Shown here piece after piece: positions 11,166-24,720 of a stretch of DNA of 64,000 nt. The position numbers were made by a program, and so were the translations under genes. The notes under the pieces were generated by a model. It saw only the letters and a program-made list of their open reading frames with translations. It was not told where the DNA came from and did no database searches. How positions within the stretch are numbered: position 1 is the first letter of the stretch; every line of letters starts with the position of its first letter. This DNA comes from Polytrichum commune (lineage: Eukaryota > Streptophyta > Polytrichopsida > Polytrichales > Polytrichaceae), in contig OX485803.1 in assembly GCA_950295325.1 (NCBI GenBank), positions 64,183,554-64,247,553 of the forward strand, in the 5' to 3' direction.

Positions 11166-14000
11166 GAGAAATATGAGGCAAATGGGTACGGGCATGATTT
11201 GGATTTGTGAATTGTCTTGCACAAATTTTCTGTTTCATTTTCTACAAGTGGATGCAAGGCTAAAAATCTCTGAATAACACATGTGTACCTCGTCACAGGG
11301 GCCCCTTTACCGACATTGTACCACTCATTAGAGAGGGCTTCCCACATGGTCCATTCTGCTGGCTGGTGGACTTGCTTATAAAGCATCAAATATCTGCTTG
11401 ATGATGGCAATGTCTTCAAAGTACACCATCCTTTTTGGAAATAGTGTGTACATGTTAGATATGAAACGTTACATTTATGCTTAGTTGTGTTCGTTGTGTG
11501 ACTTGTACAAGTTCCTAAATCAGAGTAATTTTGAAAATTTGAATATAGTGAACTACTCATGTTAAAGTTTAAATGACTAGTAAAAAATATGTTATTAAAC
11601 TTCAATATATCGACTTAGTGTTACTTGAATTCAGCTCTTGATATTGCCATAATCTAAGTTTATTATATAAGTCGTATTTATCATACTTAAAGTAACAATT
11701 TTCCAGGGAATTCTGATTTTAAGGTCACTCTAGATTATACCCAAAACCCGGTGTGCTTCTATCAACATTCTTGACTTGAGTCACAGTCAACTTTGTGAAG
11801 CCAAGCAAATAACCATTGTTGAATCATTGAAATGAAGTTGATTTCAAAATCCGGGCAGCCAAAAGACTTAAAAAAAAGTACATCAAGGTAGTGTCTAACA
11901 TGTAAATTCCCTAAAGCAATGGAGTGGAGTGGCCTCCGTGAGATTGTGACTAATAATCGACTTGATGGTCCAATTGAAAGAAAGATGCGAGGCTTTCTAG
12001 TATTACATTCTAAAATGGTGAAGGGAACTTATCTTTGGTGGAGTCGTAGAGGGGACACTCTACCGCAAAGTGTGCCTCATTTTCAACTACATTATAAGAA
12101 CACATGCAACATAATTTGTTTTCTCAATAAACAAGATGGATGAGAACAAGCGTACTTATTTGAACATACAAATTAGGTACATACACTAATATGTCCAATT
12201 AGTTCGCCTTTGGAAATAGTTTGCCTCTTTACCCATGCAAATTATCTTGGGTCAAAGTCATGTTACAAAAACTTATAACTTTGATTATTTATTTGGGTAG
12301 CAACCATGATTCAAGAAATTTTTTTTTTTTCTTTTATACTGTGGTAATAAGTATTTGAAATAATGGTGAATGTCGATAAATTAGTGTGGGGGCAACCTAA
12401 TTGCACATATCAGTGTAGCTAGTCTTTGTTGGAAATATTGAGAGTTAAAAATGTCAAAGTGGGAGGTGATCATGTTTTTGTTGTGTTGGGAATTCATGTG
12501 AGGGTGTTCTCCAATCAATGGTCGCCACTCTAGTGCAAAAATGGTTCGGGATTTAGGGTTCAATGCAAAAATGGCTCTTGGTCCCGAGTCACGACGCAGA
12601 GAAACCCACATCATCTTTAATTGAAACCTTGGTCACGGGGACATAATGTGAAACTGATGGTCACCCCTCAATTTTTGTAAGACAACCTATTGGGGTGGTC
12701 TCGCTGCAAAATCTAGGTGACCACTAGACACCATCCATGAATGAACATGCACTAGGATTTTGTGTCACTTTTTCATCCATTTTGTGACATGATCAATCTT
12801 ATCTTTTGGTGACCTAGTTTGAAGTAAAGTAGGGTTGCCACGCACTTTCCAATTAATGAGAGAATCTAGAAAGAAATGGTAGTGGCATTTGGTCACTAGT
12901 GTTATGAAACCCTAACAAAAACAAACCCCATTCGAAGACCTCTATGCTTTCAAATAAATCATGCACCAACACGGGGGTGGCATTGTCTCTCTCTCTACCT
13001 CGATCTAGATATGGGGAGATTCGACCACAAGTTACAAATGGAGCAATTGAGGTTGAAAAATAACCCGTTGAAGTTCAAGACACTAGGCAAATCACTGATG
13101 TAAAAAATATACCATAAGTTTATGAAAGGAAAACCAAACATATCAACATGTAACTGGTTGGTTTTGTGAACACTTAGATCCAACGATTTTAAATCCAACA
13201 TCTCTAAGACAAGGAATAGAATGTTTGGTGATTATTCCAAGAAAATTGTAGATGAAACAACCATAAACATCCCTCAAAATCATAAAAAATGAAACAATTG
13301 CAAACTTTTGGATGATGTGCACAAATTTGGATGAAATTTGTCACTCCAATAGTCGTAGCCAATGCCCTCTCTTGAAAACTTGAAATTAAAATCACTATTT
13401 TGATCTTGACCAAATATGCCCAAAATCTCCCGAAATTGTTTTGTCGTATACATAACTTATTGAGAATTTGGAGCTTCTTCCATAACATTACTCAGTTGAC
13501 GAGTTGTGTTCAGCTACCCTGACTTCAAATTCAATCTGAACCAATGGGACTCTAGCATCCAAAATTTTGATTCTAACATCCAAAGCCTTTATTCTTGAAT
13601 CTACTGCTCAGCCCATGAACACGACTTATTAGCTAAGTAATGCTATGTCTGTTTTTGTCTTCTTCTTTATTCGTTTTTGCTTTTTGCTTTTGCATTATGA
13701 TTTTTTTTTAGTCTTTCAATTTTTAGGCAAGGGGGTAAAAAATTTGAGAGACTCAATTGCAAGAAATAACCTAAAATATAACCTCCTTTTTGGCCTTCGT
13801 GTGGCTGAAGATGATTGTGCTCATCATTACCTCCATGGCTTCCCGGTTGCCTACCAATCTTTGCCACCCCAAAGAACGGGCATTTTCTTGGCATTTTTTG
13901 TGTGTCATCTTTGCTTCTGCCCCCCCCCCCCCCCTCACTTAGCACAAGAATACAAGAAAACGAAGTCTCCCACTGTTGTCTTGATTGAAAAAGCCCTCAA
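11166..14000. other. AT-rich intergenic DNA with one ORF-family relic and a poly-C tract
   Basis: The longest open frame (minus, 11153-11605) resembles nothing I know and has ordinary AT-rich composition. A poly-T run is at about 12320-12330. A decayed copy of the 57.2-kb open frame is at 13015-13200. A run of fifteen C lies at 13920-13934. No gene is supported. Confidence 0.55.
13015..13200 (+). pseudogene. Decayed copy of the 57.2-kb ORF family
   Basis: The stretch GAGGTTGAAAAATAACCCG, then AAATCACTGATG, then TATGAAAGGAAAACCAAACA aligns in order with the open frame at 57320-57450. Stops and small deletions break the frame. The function of the family is unknown. Confidence 0.45.
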
Positions 14001-14006
14001 ATCTTA

Positions 14007-14507
14007 GGGGCGGTTTACACTATGGACCATGAAGTCGTCCCACGTAAGAGGCCCATTTTGTGTGGGACGACTTCCATGGTCCGAGTTACTAAAATATTAG
14101 TTTTCATGGTTCATGGGCCCTTCACTAGGTGTAAACCGAATGTGGACCAAGAGGAATGACCACACACCAAAAAGTGAAGGTGCTGATTTTTTTAATACAT
14201 GCCCAAAAAAAATAGGGGAAAAAAATATTAAAAAAAAAATTCGGCCAATGGCTGATTTTCAACCTTACGGCTCCCTTGATTTCCGTTGAGTCGAGCATTT
14301 TGCCTCGCCTCAACGGAAAACCCGTTGGACCATGGCACATTATCCAAATGGCAGATTTTAGTAGTTTTTGGGGACCTCAAAGTTAGTGGTCATTCTCCTT
14401 TTTTCAAGGTAGTGTAAAGCCAAATGGGACCAAGAGCACTTTACTCTCCAATCACAGATTTAAGAATTTCATGGTCATGGCTCTTGGTCCATAGTGTAAA
14501 CCGCCCC
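14007..14507. mobile_element. PIF/Harbinger-like MITE, 501 bp, TTA target duplication
   Basis: Terminal inverted repeats of about 22 bp (GGGGCGGTTTACACTATGGA at 14007-14026 and its complement ending at 14507) are flanked by TTA at 14004-14006 and 14508-14510. There is no coding capacity. The left arm contains a second, internal palindrome (about 14028-14082: CATGAAGTCGTCCCAC and its complement), and a third terminus-like word (GTGTAAACCGAATGTGGACC) starts at about 14131, so the element looks rearranged or nested. Confidence 0.9.
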
Positions 14508-14510
14508 TTA

Positions 14511-15251
14511 GCATTCTTCCAAACTAGGTCCGTGAGAACACTCACCCAACTTGGATATTCTTGGCACGTGGTAACTTTGAAGTGACCTCCACCTCCTAAC
14601 TCAAATGGGAATCACATCGTTTTAGCACGTGAAAGTTTTATGACGTACGAATATGGTAGATTTTTCAATTCACATTCATAGATTTTAATAGTCACCTATT
14701 GGAAGAGAACTAGACTGATATTGTGTTCAATGGCACTTTCTACTTGGAATGAATTATGCAAGGCTATATCTACTTACTGCATATCTCAAACTTTACCAAC
14801 AAATATCAAATTGGGTGTTTGGACATTACATAATATCAACATCTATACTTGGTAAAAGAATTACATTAAAAATAAATATTTCTAGCATTGTGTAATGCCA
14901 ACTAGTAAGTGACACTAAATACAATATTTAGTGTAGTGGTGAGATCAAGTAACCAAGATTAATACAATTTTAGGGTTGACCGATACTAGTAGTAAATGTC
15001 GATTTGTCCATAAGTAATTGGAATTGATGGTACATACACTGTGCCGTTTACACCTATTATTGTGGGGTGAAGTTAGCGTAGGAAATCTTGTGGTCAACAA
15101 TACTTTACGTGTGGGTTGAAAATAAGGGTGGCTTTAGAACTTAATCTACATATAGAATAATAGAATGTTTAAAACATATTTATAAATTTTTGTAATATAG
15201 ATATTTTTATTTTCTTTTATGTTCATGTAAAAAAACGTTAATTTCAAATTG
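14511..15251. other. AT-rich intergenic DNA
   Basis: Contains a solitary palindromic word, GACACTAAATACAATATTTA at 14911-14930, resembling the ends of the element at 15252-15608. No gene is seen. Confidence 0.5.
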
Positions 15252-15608
15252 CTACACTAAATATGACAATTAGTGTCACCAATTCGAATTGTCTTGCTCA
15301 ATACTAATTGTCAACCGCAGTATAGTGTCACCAACACTAAATGTTAACCCAACATTATTTGTCATTCCTTGTAATTTTTTGGGGGATTAAAGATTTATAG
15401 TGTTGCGATTACTGTCACTTACCAAGTGGTTTTTCATCTATATTTCAATCATCCATGACAATATTTCATCACAAGCTACTGACAAGAGAAGGTAGGGAAT
15501 TGGCCACTGGATGAACTCATCCATCATCCATGACAATATTTGTTGACTTATTCATAAGTGTGATCCGAAAAGTTGCATGAGAGACGCTAAATATCATATT
15601 TAGTGTAG
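15252..15608 (+). mobile_element. MITE with palindromic termini, ACACTAAAT family, copy 1
   Basis: The left end (CTACACTAAATATGACAATT) and the right end (GCTAAATATCATATTTAGTG) are inverted relative to each other, and each is itself close to a palindrome. Internal words such as GACAAT, CACTTACCAAGTG and TCATCCATGACAATATT recur in reverse orientation in the copy at 49475-49851. No open frame and no clear target duplication were found. Confidence 0.65.
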
Positions 15609-18029
15609 TTTAGGTATATGACATTGTGGATTAGGAAATTTCTTGAGTAAATAAAAAAGGATTGAAATTGACCCAAATTATTATGGTATATCAAATTTAT
15701 AGCAAGCCACAATATTAGGTGTAAAAGGTGTAGTAGATAAGATAGTTCCAAACAATTGTATTTGTTAAATTGACATTCACAATCTAGAGTTCTCTTGGAT
15801 TGGCCATGTCAGTTTTACGAGCATATTGTTTGGGACCATGATTCTACTACACTGCTTATGGTAAATAATATTGCGAGATGTAAAGTGTGACGTACCCTTT
15901 GCATTCCTACAGTGTGGCCCACAATATACACCATCATGCATGAAAAATAACATGCAACGGTAGTTACACTCGACCTTCAACCACTCACTATGTTCTCAAT
16001 CTTTTAACTTCTAGTTGTGGGTAAGGTATGAATTGCAAATGATTGAGAATGGATATCCAAAGAGCATAAACTCACTTCTTAAGTGCAAGAATCGAGAGAG
16101 ACAAAATAAAGAGCAATAAATCTTTGAATGGACAGTGTGCCCAAATGCTAGAGACTTAGGAGGCAACCTTGGGGTCTGTACTACAAAGAGCTTGGAGATA
16201 TCATTATCTGAAGCGCTCATAGTAGTTTCTTGAAGGTAGACGCAACATATTCTTCAATAGTCATTGCACCCAAATGGCTAGGAGTTAGGAGGCGATCTTG
16301 ACATCTTTAAGAAAAAAACACAAGGAGATTTGTATGATGTACTATTGTCTAGGGTTTAGGGTATAGGGCTTAAATCAAGGAAAAAACTCATTATTTGAAC
16401 AGCTAGTGGTGTTTGTTTGACCTTTGCTATTGTATGATGTACAGTAGTAATAGTGTGCAAACGCAACATTATCTCCAATGTTTTTTAGAGTGTGGAGATC
16501 TCATTAATAGAGTAGCGCACATTTTTTTACCCTAATCCGTGAAGTGATGGGAGGAAAAAACAAATCATGTTGTATTCATTACCTATTGGGAGAGAGAGGA
16601 AATTATCACATATAAATGTACTTCTTATCCATCCAACACAAAAACTTGATCCCCTATAGGATTGCTACCAAGGTATCTCAAGTGGCCTCTCTAGCAGACT
16701 AATACAAGCCCTTTTTAAGCAAATTAGGGTGTCAAATTGATTGGAAAATTTACTTCCAGATTGCATACTATATCAAAGCTTTTATGTTGGATGAATGAGA
16801 GGTACACTCGTATATGATAAATCCCCTCCCTCCCAATTATTGTTACGTAACTTTGGAATGAATATCAGTTTTCACCTATGAGATGATAATTGCTAATGTT
16901 GCAAAACTCCAACCTCCCTAATTTCAAGCTTGTGGCAACCAAAGTGCATGTGATATGAAGGAGGTATGTAGTGTTCACATGGATGCATGATAATAGAAAA
17001 TTAACGTAGCATGTGACATCATGGAATAACACAAAGTCAACATTGTAATAACGACAATGGATGGCATCATGATGCATCAAGACGTGAATTCTTTGATAGA
17101 TTACTTTAATGACAAAACCGGTGATACATGGGAGGAAAATGTGACGACAACGAGGGAGGTTTAAGCTGAGCACATCCGTTCCCTAGGCTTTGGAGATGTA
17201 AGAGAAGGATTGACATAATAGCGGGTGATCTTACATAGTTCATATGAATATCTTATCATGAATATTAAGTATCATTATAAGTCAGTGTGAGCCATGTGAG
17301 ATGATGGTCATAAGCTAAATTCCATTATCCTAGTACAACACCGTGTATGGTATCTAGTGTCACTTATTATTTGAAATCACGCAATGCTATAACTTTAAAT
17401 GTAGAATGCAAGTTTTTACCACGTTGAGTTGTTTATGTCCTACGATATCCAAAAAATATATTTGACCTTCCTTGATAAATAACAAAAATTTATAGCAAAA
17501 AGTCATTGCATTGCATAATACTCATAGGAAGTGGCACGAAACACCATAAATGGTGTACTACTTGATACTATAACAACAACAACAACAACCACCACCACCA
17601 CCGAAGTCAATGCACTTGAGTATTCTTACGAAAATCCATAAATGTGACCTCATGGTTTTCCACTTTTGGCTTCGAAGGTCTCGGTACCTTGAGCTAGGTT
17701 TTGTACTCTATAAGATAAAGGGCCAACACGATCCCGGGCACATATCTAATGGCACCCAAAACTCAAATCCACGTGCGAACAAAATGGCACAAAGGATAAG
17801 TTGTTAGTTGACACATGCTCCCAAAACATGGGCAAAGAGTCCATGGTCCTCAACCATCTAATGAGTGTAGTTATGACACTTACATAAAGATCTTCACAAC
17901 CAGCAAAAAGTAGAAGAAACAAAACAACACAAAACAAAACAAAAAAATCTATACGTTTGGCTTTCACTTGAGTAATATCCAACCCGGTTTCCCCGGTCTT
18001 CCGATTTTTTTTAAATTTTTTTTTGGCAT
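15609..18029. other. AT-rich intergenic DNA with a CAA/CCA microsatellite
   Basis: A compound (CAA)n(CCA)n microsatellite lies at about 17573-17602. Short telomere-like GGGTTTAGGG is near 16351. No gene or RNA gene is recognised. Confidence 0.55.
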
Positions 18030-18447
18030 GGGAGGTCACTCCATTGTAAAGTTGAGCAACCACGTGCGAACACTTTACATGTAAAAAATCCTAATTTTTA
18101 CATAAAGCATCACTAAAATGGGTCAAACTTTTATCAATTTTTTTTCATGGGTAGATATACACGGTACTTATTACATAGTAAAAAATGGTAACTATATTTT
18201 TTTATTTTTCTTTCTTATAAAACATACCATTTCTAGCTAAAATGATGCAGAATTGAACTAAAAAAATTACTAGAAAAATGAAGATGACTAAAAATTTTAG
18301 AAAAAAAAGAAATACAAAAGATACTATCAATGGTTATGTATATGTAGAGAAAATGTCTTAAATTTTAAAATTATCTATGGCATGTAATATAGGGGTAGCA
18401 AACTTTGTTCGCACGTGGTGTTCAACTTGACAGTGGAGTGACCTCCC
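18030..18447. mobile_element. MITE with ~43-bp inverted termini (GGGAGGTCACTCC family)
   Basis: The left arm GGGAGGTCACTCCATTGTAA, continued by GTTGAGCAACCACGTGCGAACA (18030-18071), is matched inverted at 18407-18447. The interior is very AT-rich with no coding capacity. No clean target-site duplication is visible. CCACGTGCGAACA also occurs alone at 17770-17782, suggesting another fragment. Confidence 0.75.
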
Positions 18448-21138
18448 TGTGTTTTTGGTTCGGGCAGAAATTGAAAAATCGATTGCAAAACTCGGGGAGT
18501 TCACTGTGATAATATTAGAAAACAACGTGCGGGAAAATATAGGGTAGTTCATATTCACAAAAGGAAAAACTTAAAATTTTCTTAGAAGTAATATAGGTGA
18601 GTATGTATGATAAAATTTGTATTATAAATAATATAGGATTGATACAAATAACGCATATTTTAAAAATATTTGTAAAAATATACCGTAGGATTTAAGGATC
18701 CTAGGTTTTTTTTTCTGAAATAGGATGTCCTTTGTGTTCAGAGGCGGGAAGATTTTGGATGAAAAACTACGTCGATTCAGTTGAACAAATGGGATGAAAG
18801 ATTGATGAGGGCGGATGACGGATTCCTAGGTTTAGGATTAAAGGCATGCATTATTTGTTGATTATATACTAGTGTTCTTAAAAACTAGGAATTGTTTTGC
18901 AAGATGAACATGACATCTTTCATTTGCTATGAACGGTTTTGCTGGCATTTTTAAATGCTAGAAACAATTTCTCAAGATAAATTAGAGGAGTTTTGGTTGG
19001 TCTTGTGTCTGTCTGCTTCAAGCAGGATGTTGTAGTATTAACTCTATACCCTTCTACATTATTGCATGGACCTTATTTTTGCTTGCTTTGTTGTTGGTGT
19101 TTTAATTTTAATTTTTTTACACTCAGTACCGTTGTGTTTAATTGTGCGTGTAACTTGATTGAGGAACATGGGCTGATTTTGTTGTGTGAAACTGTTTATG
19201 AACACTCTTAATGTAAAACCTTGTTGTGCCTTGGATTTTGGTGACTTAGTACTTTGAATGCTCTTAAACCCTTTAGAGCAAAATCAAATAATTATAATGA
19301 ACATACCTAGCTTAAAATTAGAGCTTCATCAAATTTAAAAGTAATTATAGGGTCATTTAATAAACAAGAAATTAGCAAATTATATAATAATACGGTACAA
19401 AAAATTAAGGATGGATAATTAAATACCCCTTGAATAAATACCCTTGTCACGCACGTGTATACATATATACATGTTTAGTGAACTCCCCGAGTTGCAAAAA
19501 GAGAACCAAAATACAACCACCTCAAGAGGACTAGTGCAAAACCGAGGGGAAATCAAGAGGTTCTCCCAACATTCTCACGAGCTCCTTCTCTTTGACACTA
19601 GGAACTTCATGCACATGGGATCCTCCATTTTATTTCACTATGCGCAAAATTTCATGAGTGGTTGATAGTTTAAATACAACCATTTGAACTCTTTAAAGTG
19701 AATCGTATCAATGTTGTGTGCAAAATCAAGCAATTGGAGAAGTTAATTTTTTTTTTTATATATACTCTTTTTGCATATATGGTCATAAATATTGTTGTTT
19801 TCACATAAAGTCATTGAAGTGTGACATGAGGGATGAGAAGTGTTAATGCTCCATGGAGGGTTAAGTATGTTTTTTTTGGGTGTGTGAAGTATGCTCTCCG
19901 TGTGAGAAGTTTAGGTGGCTTAGGGTACACAAGACATCATATGACCTAAAGTATTTTAACAAAGTAAATGGAACAATACCCATTTTGTATGTACATTTTG
20001 TAAGTTAAGCTCTCATTAAAGACCCTTCTAAACACCCACATGATACTACACACTACATGGACTATGTTGAGTCCCCCCCCCCCCCCCTCACAAGAGCTTG
20101 TGAGAAAGAATCCACATGTTTTTCCATGTACAATTCATATTCTAATGGAATCTTACAAAGTAAATTGGACCAAGTGCCAAATAGCATGAACTAGCCGGTG
20201 CATTGAAAACCCTATGTCACACATAACTAACATTGACATCTAAACTAGAATTCGATTTAAAAAAAATGTATGATGTCACATGTTTGATATTGGGGGGCCT
20301 TTGTGACTCAAATCCCATAAGATTTTGCTTAGAACCAATTATACCGAGTGGCATGGACAATATGTAATACCCAAAACCCTAAATCTAGTTGTCCAAGCCT
20401 TACAAATATGGAGATTTTAGCAAATACTTGGACATCACTTTGTTGTGGGTATTTTTTTCATACACCACATACATATTCAACATTAGGGTTTTAGCGACGA
20501 GATGAAATTCAATTGGTGTAGGACTTTGTGCATCTCAAAGGCGTTGAAGGTGGGAGCGTACCATACTTTGAAATCCAATGCTCGGATGAAACCCTAATTT
20601 TTGGGAGGCCTTGCAATGCATGAGACCCAAAAACTACCATATAGAATCATGCATTAGTTACAACAAACGAATGAAACCCAACGTTAGATCTGAACGGTAG
20701 ATGTGTGGTATATGTATGTAAAGACATTTTTACAAATATGTAAGTCGTTATATAAAATGAGATGTTGATATGCTTTGGGATAGTCATGCCTAGTGTGTTT
20801 GGAAAGTTTTCCCTTGGGCAAGCCGGGCAACCTCCTTCGTGTGTAGAAGCGGAAATAGGTGTTACATCCCCACATGCCCAATTTCATATCACTTGATGTG
20901 TTTAATGACTTTACCGCCTCATGTTTCGTTCTACTATTCCACTTTGTATTCACAGACCCGACCACTGCCCATCCGGCTGGGGCGAACCAACATGTACACT
21001 GGTTCCTTAGAGGCAAGGGTTTAGACATCCAACAAGGAATGAGTGTATGAGTTGGTTCGCCCAAATCTGCCCATCCCCCTTCCACTTTTTTTTTATTCAC
21101 AGGCCCAATCACTACCCGTCCCCCTTTCAATTCTACCG
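18448..21138. other. AT-rich intergenic DNA
   Basis: Holds an inverted pair of the word ACTCGGGGAGTTCAC (about 18491 and 19479), a run of fifteen C at 20073-20087, and the first of three copies of a CACAGACCCGACCACTGCCC word near 20951. The long minus-strand open frame at 20684-21193 overlaps the next MITE and is not taken as a gene. Confidence 0.5.
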
Positions 21139-21642
21139 AGGACCACTTCACACATGAGCCAAGAGCCGTGACCACAAAATTGTGAGAGCCCAAAAAAAAG
21201 TGTCCAAAGGCTTTCTCAAGACATCTCCAAAATCATGTAGTGTGGTCACGGACTCTCAAGTGTAGTGTGAAGTCACATGTGACTGGACCCTTAATTAAAT
21301 GTTATTTCAATGAACGTTTATTCATGCGGGTCCTCACGCATGATAAAATAGAATACACCAACAGTTGTGAGCGTTCGGAGTGCCATGGTCTCCGGGTTTT
21401 GTGTTAGGCCTATCCCCAAGAGGTGGTTTTTGAAAATAGTCCAAGTGACCATGAAACATGGTCCATTCGATGCCATGTAGGAATCCATGTAGACTTTACA
21501 TCCATCTTGCATTCACATACTCCATTGGACCCTCAAGCGTAGTGTGAAGTAGCGAACTTGGACCGGCTCCGCCTTTTCCACCAATGAGAGTGCTCGAAGT
21601 GTAATGAGTCACGGGCTCCCAGTCTCGTGTGTGAAGTGGCCC
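21139..21642 (-). mobile_element. MITE, GRCCACTTCACAC family, copy 1
   Basis: Ends are inverted repeats beginning GGACCACTTCACACATGAG on the left and, complemented, GGGCCACTTCACACACGAGA on the right. The same element, in the opposite orientation, is at 39594-40090, where the interior (for example AGTGTAGTGTGAAG, ATGGTCACTTGG, CATGTAGGAATCC in complement) matches along its length. No target duplication is intact. A CCCRTCCCCCTTTC/CCACT word sits directly on both sides. Confidence 0.8.
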
Positions 21643-22020
21643 TCACAGACCCAACCACTGCCCGTCCCCCTTCCACTTTCCTCTCTTTCATAGCCCTAGT
21701 TGCCCCTCACCTTGGGCATGTGCCACGTGGCGTATTGTCAATGGTGGATGGAATTAGTTCCACTAGTTGCGGCCAATGGTTGTGGTGCTTTGGCAATTTG
21801 AAAACATGGAGATCACATGATCGATCGAATTGGCATGAAAGTTGGGGCATTCAATACACAATCGAAGTCCTCAATCCCGAAGGGAATATCAAAACATTCC
21901 AAGGAGTTTCGTGTTTCCGTTTTGTCAAAAAAAATATCAAAATCGTGGTACCTAAGTTAGGGGTTGAGGGACCATTAGGATATACAATGTTGACCATTCA
22001 CATGGAACACGTATGGTATT

Positions 22021-22039
22021 TGTGTGTGTGTGTGTGTGT
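22021..22039. repeat. (GT)n microsatellite
   Basis: About nine uninterrupted GT units. Confidence 0.95.
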
Positions 22040-22079
22040 TTTTATGTGAATTGATTTAAGGTACGGGGCCCTATTGTGG

Positions 22080-22720
22080 GCACTTCCAACTCCAAATACA
22101 AATTTGACCGTTGGTTCGGACTAGAAATTGTTTCATCTAGTTAGCAATGGCCAATCACAAAGATTATCGTTTCAAGTTTCAAAGCCGCATGAGAGACTCA
22201 TAAGCTATAAGAGGCCAAGCTGAAGATCCTCTTGCTCTCTAAGTGATCACATAGGCCCCCTCCCAATCGTGTTAATAATTATACCTAGAATGATGTTTAT
22301 GTTTTGAGTACATAGTGTTGGAACTTAATAGGACTAGAGATGAGAATGCACAAGCAAGAACACATACATAGAGGCATATGAACAATGCTTGGAGTGAGAT
22401 GGTCATCCTCAACTCTTGCCTTGCCCTTCATTGCTCATTTTCAACTTGGTTAATACAACCAATATGGGATAACTCTTCTCCCACTACCAACCAACCTTGT
22501 AGGCTCATTACAACTTTCTTCTTTCTAGTATTACATTTCTATGACTACGGGGAGTCTATTGCTCCGTCGTCAACACATAGCCCACTTTCATAGTAACACA
22601 TGTCCCTACCATGTCCAATTCTTGACTACAAGACTTGTCAAATACCACTCAGATGTAGGTGCCCAATAACGAAGAGTGGCCACATAAGGCCCACACTATA
22701 GTGTGTTATATATCTTGGGA
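22080..22720 (+). repeat. Dispersed repeat family Y, copy 2
   Basis: Shares with the copies at 6150, 24270 and 27520 the ordered words ATCGTTTCAAGTTTCAAAG, AGTGATCACATAGGCCCCCT, AAATACCACTCAGATGTAGG and GGCCACATAAGGCCCAC. Heavily diverged; no coding capacity. Confidence 0.45.
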
Positions 22721-22832
22721 CCAAGGGGGTCAAATAATTATAGGTAGTGTAGTTGGTAGATACTCTTACAAGTCAGTGCATTGAAAGGACACACAAACTC
22801 ATGTCGGGTTTTATGAACCTTTTATTTCACAC

Positions 22833-22834
<2 letters not shown>

Positions 22835-22884
<50 letters not shown>
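22835..22884. repeat. (TC)25 microsatellite
   Basis: Fifty bases of uninterrupted TC dinucleotide, the longest perfect microsatellite in the window. Confidence 0.98.
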
Positions 22885-22887
<3 letters not shown>

Positions 22888-24269
22888 GAAGACAAATGTG
22901 GACCCAAGTCATGTCTTCATCATGCTCCCCCCCACTTGGTATGAAGATTCTTTTGTATATTTCAGGAATAGACATGTGCAAGTCTTGTTTGATTTTGTTT
23001 CGAATTGAAAGAGAACGATGTTCCAAATTGATGTTGAAGCTCATAGAAGGCCACTGAGACTTGAATGAGGTAGCACATTTTCTTGCCCACGGGTGTTGGT
23101 CATTGTAAAATTGGCCATTAATTTGTAGTAGCGTGGGAAACACCCCAAACCAAATATGCTTCTAAAATGCTAATGGATGAGTTTACATAGACACCACGAA
23201 TCCATAGCCCATCCAAATCAATTCCGATAAATGTCTACGTAAGTATTCACACCCAAGTGACACCTTCGTTATGTTCTATCAACTAAAACATTGTTTTAAA
23301 ATACTTGGACCGGTCAATTTGTGAATGATATGTCTTGTGAAGTAGACATGCACGGGCTGTACTATAAGCTTCAAGTTGCCCATGATCTTGGTTGTTTTCA
23401 TGTTCGAAATTGACAAGGAACCTTCTTCGCCCTTGCTTTTGTTCAAAGGTTGCTCTCTTATGCTTAAAAACTGAGACTGGAGGGATGTGACTACACCCAC
23501 AACTAACTATTGTTTAATTCCATGTTGTATCCATATCAACATCAACAATGCAATCTCAACAAGAAATTTTGCCATTTGCTTGAAGCTATGTGGGTCTTAT
23601 GCGGTTACGAGTCTTCTAGTTAGACACGTAAGGTAGCCAACCCATTCCCGATCAGTTAAGCAATTTAATATGTTTGCGGTTTAGGTATGATCAGAGACAA
23701 AGTATTTTTTGTCTAGAGAAGCAGAAATAAGAAGCAGTTTGTGTTGTTTTTGGGGGGGGCAGTAACCGAATTACTATGAGTTTTTTAGGTGAATAATACT
23801 TTGACCTATACTCGTGATATAGACAAGTCACCCTCTTTTCCGATCATTGTTTAGTTAGAAATTCAAAAAACGCTTGATTCCCCAACAATAATTGTGGCAC
23901 CTAAACATGCTTGCAATCTAAACCTAGTTGTTAGCTTAGCCGCTGACAATTGTAAATTGGAGTTCAATCGTGACATGTCAACGTTGATAAGAGATTGATA
24001 TTGTGTTGCACAAAAATGAATTGGCCTAAGCTACAAAAATTGTGTGGTGGTTGGGAATAGGTTAGTTACCTTGTACATGAGTGGTGTATGGCAAGACTTG
24101 TAGTCAAGAAAATAAATTTTGAAAAGAAAAAGATAAAAATGAGCTATTACGACAAGATTTGAATGTTTGCTCAATATAATGTAGACATCATAATAAGTTC
24201 AATACTTAACACAAATTTGTTGGCATGTGTTCACATTTAAAGAGAGTGCATGATCTCCACTCAAATTTT

Positions 24270-24720
24270 GAAACTTCAAACAATAGTCTTTGTGACTCAT
24301 AGTTGCTAATTGGATGAGACACTTCCCCATCTAATTCGATGATCAAGGTTGGAGTTGAAAATGTCCAAATTGATGCCATATTTCACACAACAAAGAAGTA
24401 CAAACATCACAACCCCTACAGTTTCTTGTTGAGAAGTGACGAACAAAGTTTCAAATAAGTTTTCTCATGAATTAAGTGGTCACACAAGCCCTCCCAATTG
24501 CGTTAAGCATTGAACCAAATATGATTGATACATTTTAAACATATAATCTAGTGTCATCGTGACACATGCAATTTTTAAGCTCATTCTCACGTGCTCATTC
24601 TTCAATATTGAGACCTTGCCATATACCATTCCAACATTGGTGTCTGATTAAGAAGGGCAACCACACGAGGCCCACGTATCTTACACTCACCTTTGTATAA
24701 AGCCTAGTTGTTGCTGGAAG
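24270..24720 (+). repeat. Dispersed repeat family Y, copy 3
   Basis: Ordered matches to the other copies: GTGGTCACACAAGCCCTCCC, GTGTCATCGTGACACATGC, CCTTGCCATATACCATTCC and CCACACGAGGCCCACGTA. Confidence 0.45.

Noticed and set aside
11153-11605. 150-codon open frame, minus strand
   Set aside because: AT-rich DNA, overlaps a dispersed repeat at its end, no recognisable domain or splice context.
18491-19496. Inverted copies of ACTCGGGGAGTTCAC as ends of a 1-kb transposon
   Set aside because: The core AACTCCCCGAGTT is itself palindromic, so inverted matching is largely trivial; no target duplication or interior structure supports an element.
20684-21193. 169-codon open frame, minus strand
   Set aside because: It runs into the end of a MITE and has no domain or homologue I recognise.
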